Source: Planctopirus ephydatiae
GTDB taxonomy: Bacteria > Planctomycetota > Planctomycetia > Planctomycetales > Planctomycetaceae
Length of the DNA: 64,000 nucleotides
Reading direction: 5' to 3'
Assembly: GCF_007752345.1 (NCBI RefSeq)
Contig: NZ_CP036299.1
Location: forward strand, 3,125,501-3,189,500
A program made the position numbers and the translations under genes. The notes under the pieces are model-generated. The model ran no database searches, was not told the origin of the DNA, and was given only the letters and a program-made list of their open reading frames with translations. Positions 11,916 to 20,900 of the stretch are shown here, in pieces. Each line of letters starts with the position of its first letter. Within the stretch, counting starts at the first letter, position 1.

Positions 11916-14900
11916 ATGGTACAGGTTCCCCCCATCGCCGTTATTGGTGTCTCATGTCGGATGCCCGGTGGCGACGGTATCGCAGAATACTGGAAGCTGA
12001 TCTCATCGGGATCGAGCGCCATTCGCGAGTTACCTGCTGATCGACTCGATAAGAGTCTCTATTTTGATACTGAGCAGGGGAAACCCGGACGTTGTTATAC
12101 CGATCTGGGAGGCGTCGTTACCGAGCGACCGGTCAATCGACAGATCTGTCCCATCTCGGATAAAGACCTGCAGACTTCTGATTCAGCACATCTGACACTT
12201 TGCGAAGTGGCTTCTTCGGCACTGAAGCATGCGGGGATGGATCCTACCAAGGTTCCTTACCGACGAACGGGTGTCTATGTCGGACATTCTGGTGGCAGCT
12301 GCCTGGGGGGAGATGCTGCTTTTGCCAGATATGCGGGGATTGCAGGAGAGATTCTCCGCAAGCAAGAGGAATTCAAAGGCTGCTCACCATCCGCCCGGGC
12401 CGAGATTTCTCGCCGTATGGTCGATCAACTGCGATCCCAGTTTCCCGATGAAGAATCGCTCAAGCCGATTAATTTTGCAGCGACAAATGCCGCCATGCTG
12501 ATTTCTCGCGTGCATGGTTTCGAAGGTCCATCGCTGGTAATCGATGCCGCCTGTGCTTCATCACTGATGGCGTTGAGCCAGGCTGCTTACGCCTTGGCGC
12601 GTGGCGAAATCGATATGGCTGTGGCCGGTGGGGCATCGTACAGCAAATGGTTTGGCCTCGTACTGTTCTCCATGGCCATGTCCATCAGTGGAACCGGATC
12701 AAGACCTTTCGATGCCGATGCCGATGGCCTCATCAGTTCAGATGGTTATGGGCTGGTTGTTCTCAAGACACTCCCGAAAGCTCTGGCCGATGGTGATCGA
12801 ATTCTGTCGGTCATTCGCGGGATTGGCGTCTCTTCTGATGGACGCGGTAAAAGCCTGTGGGCGCCGCGGCAGGAAGGGCAGATTCTTGCTGTCGAACGGG
12901 CTTACTCGAAGAACATCGACCCCGCGTCGCTGCAATACATCGAATGTCATGCCACATCCACTCAGGTCGGGGATGCCACTGAACTCAAATCCCTCGCACA
13001 AGTGTTGACCGGCAAAATCCCGGCTGGTCGAAAAATACCGATTGGCAGCGTGAAGGCCAATATTGGCCATACTCTCGAAGCCGCAGGGATTGCAGGGTTT
13101 ATCAAAACCGTCCTCGCCATGGAACATGGCGTGATCCCCCCCCAGATCAATTTCAAGACGCCTAATCCTGAAATTGAATGGAAGAACGCACCTTTTGAAG
13201 TTGCTACTAACGCCAGAGAGTGGGATCGTCCCGCAGGAGGCATGCCGCGACGAGCTGCCGTGAATTCGTTCGGTATCGGCGGTCTCAATGTCCACATGGT
13301 GATCGATGACGGGCTCTTGCCAGGTGAAAAATCCAAGACCTCAGTTTCCGTACCATCGGCACAGCCAAACAGCAACGTGGCTTCGGCTCCGGTACAGCAG
13401 CCGATGGCCGTCATTGGCATGGCATCCATCCTTCCCGGCGCTTTGACAAAAGCCGCCCTGTGGGAGGCTCTCATCGCCGGTAAAGACCCCAAGTGTGAGT
13501 TTCCCAGAGAAAACAGCACTTTGGCCTCTACGCTCCTCGCCGAAGAGCAGAAGTCACAAAAACCAGAACTGACATCGCGCGGAGGTTATGTCGCAGATTT
13601 CGTTTACGATTGGAAGCGGCATAAAGTTCCACCCAAACAGGTTGCGAATGCCAATCCACTGCAGTTCATGCTGCTCGATGCGGCTGACCAGGCTTTGACG
13701 GATGCTGGTTACGAAAAGAAACCCTTTGATCGTCATCGTTCCACAGTCATCGTCGGCACGATGTTCGGAGGTGACTTTGCAATTCAACTTCAGTTGGGTC
13801 TACGGTTACCGCATATTCAAAAGGTGTTGCGCGAACATCTGGAAGCCAACGGCACAAAACCAGACCAGATTGACGAAGCTCTGCTTCAGTACGAAAAGCA
13901 CTTCCTGAAAGTTTTGCCGGCATTACTGGATGAAACAGGCAGTTTCACCAGCAGTACACTGGCTTCAAGACTTTCAAAAACCTTCGATTTCCGGGGTGGT
14001 GCATTTGCGCTGGAGGCCGAAGAAGTTTCCGGGCTGGCAGCTGTCAACCTTGGGATCAATATGCTCGAAACCGGCACGACAGATCTTGTTCTGTGTGCTG
14101 CCGGCCATCAATCGATGAGTTACAACAGCTTCGAAAAACTCGTCGAGAAGGATCTTCTGAGCAAAGGGCAATCCCGCTCGGCCTTTGATGCCGATTTCGA
14201 TGGAATTCTGCCTGCAGAAGGTGTGGCCGTTCTTGTCCTGAAACGGCTGGAAGATGCCGAACGTGATGGCGACACAATCCGTGCCATCATTCGCGGCACA
14301 GGCCAGTGCAACCGTCGTAACGATGAAGCCGGTGCCATGCGCGAGTCGTTTAGCACAGCTCTCAAAGTTGCCAACACCTCACCGAAAGCTATTGGTGCGA
14401 TTGAAGTCTCAGGTGTCGATTGCAAAGCCCGCAATCTCGACCAACTCGAACTGGCCAGAGCCATCGATCAGGAAAGCGGCCAGCCGCAAGCCTTGATTGG
14501 TTCGCTGACTCCTCAAATCGGTTACCTGCGTGGTGCCTCGGGAGTGGCTTCGATTGTCAAATCGATTCTCGAATTGCAGAACGGTCAAATCGCGCCGCAG
14601 TTTGGTCTCAAAAAACTGGCTGCGGAAGTTCAGCCTGTCGCACATGCCATACCTCAAAATGTCATGCCGCTCTATGCGACTGCCCCAGGAGAGAAGGGGC
14701 AGATTGCGATCAGCAACAGCTCTCTCGATGGATCGGGTTTCAGCCTGATTCTCGAAAGTGCCCAGAAACTGCCACTCCGCCCGGCAGCCGCTCCTTCTGT
14801 TACTCTCAGCCAACCAGCCAGTACAAAACAGGCCCCGGCGACTCAGCCTTCCCGACTGACGACCTCTCAGTCAAAAAGAGCAAAGCTGGCTCTCGCCTTT

Positions 14901-17900
14901 CCAGGGCAGGGGTCTTACTACGCAGGGATGGGCGCCGACCTGGTTGCGAATTACCCCGAAGTCCGGCAGAAACTGGCGGAGTTCAACGAAGTCCTCAAAC
15001 TCGAAAACTGCCCGGATTTTGAAACGCTGTCTGCAGACCCGGGTAACGGTATTCTCAATGCTCAACTTTCGATGCTCGTTATCGATCTGCTCTATTACAC
15101 GGCCTACAAGACTGCGGGTATTCAGCCAGATTTTGTCTGTGGACACAGCTATGGCGAGTTTCCGGCATTGGTGGCCGCTGGGGCACTGACCTTCCGCAGT
15201 GCGGTGATTGCGACACGCGATCGATCTCATGTCGTGGAAGAGTTTGCCGGCAAACAGGGGACCTTACTCGCTGTCTCTTCGGATGCCTCCACGTTGCGCC
15301 ATCTGTTGACGAGGGCACCCGTCGAAGTCTTCATTGCCAATATGAATTCACCCGAACAAACCGTTCTGGGTGGCACGATTGACGACTTGAAGCAATTCGA
15401 GAAGATCCTGCGCGAACGCCGGATCGGGAGCCGACTTCTGAAAGTCCCTGCTGCCTATCACACACCTCTGCTCGAACCGGCACTCGTCACTTATCGTGAC
15501 TGCATTCGAGCTTTGCCAATTGCTGTACCGCAGATTCCTATCATCAGTGGCATCGGCAATCGAGAAGTCACCGATCCGGAAGAGATTCGCGAAAATCTCG
15601 TGATGCAACTGGTCAGCCCCATGGACTTTGTGGGGATGGTTCAACTCTTGGGGCAGCTTTCTGTCGGCATGGTGGTCGAAGTGGGGCCGCGAAAGGTGCT
15701 CACGCAACTGATCCAGAAAACGGCCACAGAAGGGCAGATGGAATGCCTTCCAATGGATCCTCGCGACAATTCGTCGCCGGATTGGCAATCCACGCTCAGA
15801 AGCAAATACGAAGGATCTGTCCGCAAATCTGCCCCACAGGCTGCTGCCACGCCCCAGAAAACGCCAGCTTCCCCAGTACCGGCACAGGCTCAAAAGCCAG
15901 TTTCTCAGCCGCAAAAACCCACAGTTCAGTCTGCTGCTGCAAACTCATCCGTTTCGAAACCTGGTCAGACGAAAACCAGCCAGATTCAACCCACTCCCGC
16001 AACGACCACCGTACCAACCACAGGTTCAAAAGTGACAGACCGTCCCCGTATCGTTCACTTCGACGCGACCGCGAAACGAAAAGAAGAAAATCGTCTGCGG
16101 GCAATCCTGCAACGTGCCGAGTCTGGTCGACCTGTAGGCACATCGGCCAGTCCGAAAACTACGCAAAACTCTCCTGCCATTTCTCACAGCGACCTTGCTG
16201 AGACAAATGGACATTCCGGGCACTTCGAGAAGAATGGACACGCTTCGGATGTCACGAGCAAAGCACCAGCTCTCAACTCCGCTCAGATGAAGGAAGAGAG
16301 CGTCCCTCCAGTCGTCGTGATCGAAGAGGTTCCAGCGGCTCCACGCAAGTTGCCTAATCGTGCAGAACTTGAAGCTTTCGTTGTCGAATACATCGTCGAT
16401 CAGACCGGCTACCCGCCGGAGATGGTTGAACTTGAAGCGGATCTTGAAGCGGACTTAGGCATCGACAGCATCAAGAAGGCTCAGATGCTCGGCGAATGCG
16501 CCCAGAAGTTCGAAATCCACTGGCTCGCCAATGAAGTCGCGGATCTTTCGCTCGATCAGTTCCCTAATCTCGCTTCGATCATCAAGTTCCTGACTGAAGA
16601 TGCCGCCAAGGCCACTTCATCACCTGCGGAAGAACAGCCTGTTGAACCCGCACCAGCTGCCGTATTACAAGCCGTAGCCATTGTGACTGAGACCAGCGAA
16701 GAGGCGGCTCCACGCAAGTTGCCTAATCGTGCGGAACTCGAAGCGTTCGTTGTCGAATACATCGTTGATCAGACTGGCTATCCGCCGGAAATGGTCGAAC
16801 TCGAAGCGGATCTCGAAGCCGACTTAGGCATCGACAGCATCAAGAAGGCCCAGATGCTCGGCGAATGCGCTCAGAAGTTCGAACTGCACTGGCTCGCGAA
16901 TGAAGTTGCCGATCTTTCGCTCGATCAGTTCCCCAATCTCGCTTCCATCATCAAGTTCCTCACCGAAGATGCCGACAAAGCCTCTGCAAGCGTGAACACC
17001 ATTGATGTGGCTGCGATTTCAAAATCGGTCGATATCGTCGCCTCACCAAGAGCTGCAACACACCCCGTCGAGATATTACCTGCCTTTGAGGCTAAGTCAG
17101 AAAATTGCGAACCGGCGGCTCCACGCAAGTTGCCTAATCGTGCAGAACTCGAAGCTTTCGTTGTCGAATACATCGTCGATCAGACCGGCTACCCGCCGGA
17201 GATGGTTGAACTTGAAGCGGATCTTGAAGCGGACTTAGGCATCGACAGCATCAAGAAGGCTCAGATGCTCGGCGAATGCGCCCAGAAGTTCGAAATCCAC
17301 TGGCTCGCCAATGAAGTCGCGGATCTTTCGCTCGATCAGTTCCCTAATCTCGCTTCGATCATCAAGTTCCTGACTGAAGATGCCGCCAAGGCCACTTCAT
17401 CACCTGCGGAAGAACAGCCTGTTGAACCCGCACCAGCTGCCGTATTACAAGCCGTAGCCATTGTGACTGAGACCAGCGAAGAGGCGGCTCCACGCAAGTT
17501 GCCTAATCGTGCGGAACTCGAAGCGTTCGTTGTCGAATACATCGTTGATCAGACTGGCTATCCGCCGGAAATGGTCGAACTCGAAGCGGATCTCGAAGCC
17601 GACTTAGGCATCGACAGCATCAAGAAGGCCCAGATGCTCGGCGAATGCGCTCAGAAGTTCGAACTGCACTGGCTCGCGAATGAAGTTGCCGATCTTTCGC
17701 TCGATCAGTTCCCCAATCTCGCTTCCATCATCAAGTTCCTCACCGAAGATGCCGACAAAGCCTCTTCGACATCACAATCAGAATCGCCTGCCGCCTCACT
17801 GGAGACCGAACTGGAACTTCAGGATTCCAGCACTGCCACGGCTACACTGACTGAACCTGCGAGCTCTTCCACACTTGTTGCGACTCAGGTGATCGAAGCC

Positions 17901-20900
17901 ATTCCAGCGGTCTCACTGGTCAGAGAATCTGTCATGGTTCTTCAAGGCAGCCCTTACGAAATGGGCTTCCAGCATGGCCAGAAGGAGAAAGCCGCCATCC
18001 ACGGCATTCTTGAACGCCAGATCACACGGTACGGTGCTCGTCTCGACAACATGCCCGAGTTGGACCAGGCGGTCAGCGATCCCGCACGATACTTCGGAGA
18101 AGACGAAGTGGCCGAGCTGAAAGGGATTGCCGACGGTGCCGAACTTCCTCTCGCTTTCCTGATTGGCCATAACCTGGGCCTCTGTGAAGACTACGTCCCG
18201 GGCTGTGCCCAGTTTGCTGTCTCTGCTCTGGCGAATGGTGGCAAGGGCATGATCCATGCCGCCAACGAAGATTCTTCGCTCGCACTCAGTTTGACGGATT
18301 GCCTCCGCCGCGTGGTGCAGTGTCGAATTCCTGCCCATGGTTATCGACACATCGTCTTCAGCGTGAGTGGACAGGTCAGCGGCATCAATGGCACCAATGA
18401 AAAGGGCCTGACTGTCACCAGCACTTTGCTGCTGGATCGAGCCCCTCGCGACATCACGGCACCTGGTGACATCCATCCGGTGCTCATCAAGAAAATCCTC
18501 GAAAAAGCTGCCACACCGGCCGAAGCGATCGAGATCCTCAAAAGCTCCAAGCGAAATGGAGCCTGGGGAGTCTGCATCAGCCATGCCGATACGGATTCAC
18601 TCTGCTATGTCGAGTATGACAGCGATCAGATTGAAGTCCGCAGCGGGATGACCCGTGTGATTGGAACAAATCACTCGTTGCTGCTCGGCGCCACACATCC
18701 GACACCTCCACACTCCATGCACCGTATGGATCGCCTGCAGGAACTCCTGGCCAAAGAAGAAGCTTTGGGGCTCGACTTCCCGGCTGCTGAAAAAACTCTT
18801 CGCGACCAGTTCGATGGTGGGCGTCAGCGAGTCACTGCTCATGCGACGATGAACACAATCTGCCGTGTCGATAACCAGATCAGCGTGGTTTTTGGCCCAG
18901 GACAGAAAACAATCCGTGTGACTCCCGGTTCATACCGCAAAGAATTTGCGCATGAATTCTCCACGCTTGATGTCGATGGCTTTTTCCGCGGTGCTGATGA
19001 ATTAGTCGTCAACGATGTCCCGACAAACTCAAATGTGGGCTCCAGCGTGAGTTCGGCACTAAATTCTAAACCAGCACAGCAAACCGATCTCCCTCGCTTG
19101 GCTGGTTTACCAGTTATCGATGAGCGTGTGATGCATCGGGTCATCCTGCGTCCACGTGTGGCACCGCTCTCACATGCAGCACAAAGGGCAAGCCTCGCTG
19201 GTAAAACAGTTGTCTATGGTTCCGGTGAAGTAGCGAGGGCCTTGATCTCCAAGTTAAAGACTACAGGTCTCGAAGTCGCTGCGATCCCTACCTGTTTTGA
19301 TGTGACAAAGCTGGAAGCTGAGTTCGAAAGTCTGGCATCTCTTAAATCTGCCAAGAATCTGATTCTGGTAGGGCCACGATCCTCAGAAGAAGTCAGTCAA
19401 GCAAGTGCATCTGCACGATTCCTGACAGCCTTCCGTCTTTGCCAGTTATGGACCCAAAGCGGCCAGGAAGTCTGCCCGCTCGCCGAGAGATCGTTAACCT
19501 TTGTCTCCTTCATGGGAGGGAATTTCGGTCTCGAAGGGAGCCCAGCCAATGCCGATGGTGGTGCCATGTCTGGTCTGGCCAAGGCCCTTCGCCGCGAACT
19601 GGCACCTCTGGCTATGCGCACTGTCGATTTTGCCAGTGACGATGTGACCGATCGAGTCGTGGATCAGTTGGCAAACGAACTCTCACAACCTTTCGAAACT
19701 TGCGAAGTTGCCTATTCGCGTGGTGAGCGTTTTGTCGTGGCAGCCCGCCCTGTGCCGGCGACTCCGGTACCACAAAATGGGCCAACACCAGGTTCAACTT
19801 GGATTATCTCCGGCGGTGCCCGTGGCGTCACAGCCGTTGTGGCCAGAGAGCTCGGAGTTCGTTATGGAGTCCACCTTCATCTGATTGGTTCTTCACCAAT
19901 TCCCGAACTGGATCCCTCGCTTCTGGAGGCTTCAGCCGAAGAGTTGAAAGCCTTGCGTCGGAAAATCATGTCCGAGGCGCGTGAACGTGGCGAAGTTCCT
20001 CTCGATGCCTGGAGTACTTTTGAACGCAGCCTCGAAGCCTGCCGCAACCTGCGGGACATGCGACAAGCCGGTGTCTCCGTCACTTATCATTGCTGCGATA
20101 TCAGTCAGGCTCATGCTGTTGAGAAAACGGTTTCAACAATTCGCACTTTCAATCATCCCATTGAAGGGGTCATCCACGGAGCCGGTGTCGAACATGCCTG
20201 CCGATTCGAACGTAAGCAGTTACCCAAGGTGCAAAAGACCTTCGATGTCAAAGTCGAAGGCGCACGTCACCTGGCTGCAGCACTCGAACATGATCCCGTG
20301 GCCTACTTCGTCGGATTCGGTTCGACCAGTGGTCGCTTCGGTGGTTTAGGTCAGGCCGATTACTCGGCGGCTTCCGACTCACTCGCCAAGTTCTGTAATG
20401 AACTGGGCCGCAAGAACCCCGACTGGCGAACCATTGCAGTTCACTGGCCGCCCTGGGGCGAAGTGGGCATGGCCGCCCGCCCTGAAAGTAAACTCGCTCT
20501 CGAAGCCGGCGGAATGGCATTTATGCCACCGCAAGAAGGCGTCGCCTTCCTGCTGGAAGAATTGGCTTCAACGTCACCAGAACCAGAAATCCTGATTGTC
20601 GATAAGCCAGATGGCCTAGATCTCGATCGTACGCTGCCCGATCTGGCGGAGTGGAAAGACTTCGCAGCCGCCCAGCAAGTGGTCGATGCCTCGCCTCTAC
20701 TGGATACCGTGATCGCCCTGACACCTGGGGAATATGTCGAAGTCGAAGTTCGATTGAACCCGGCACAAGATCCTTTCCTGTACGATCATCAACATCGTAA
20801 TGCCCCCATTCTTCCAATGACATTTGGTCTGGAGACTTTGGCTCAGGCATTCAGAGTTCTGCTTCCCGACACAAAGCAGGTGACTGTTCTCGATGGAGAA

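Noticed and set aside
16335-17765. CRISPR-like or transposon-like repeat
   Set aside because: The repeats encode in-frame ACP domains inside the synthase gene and have no terminal inverted repeats or spacers.
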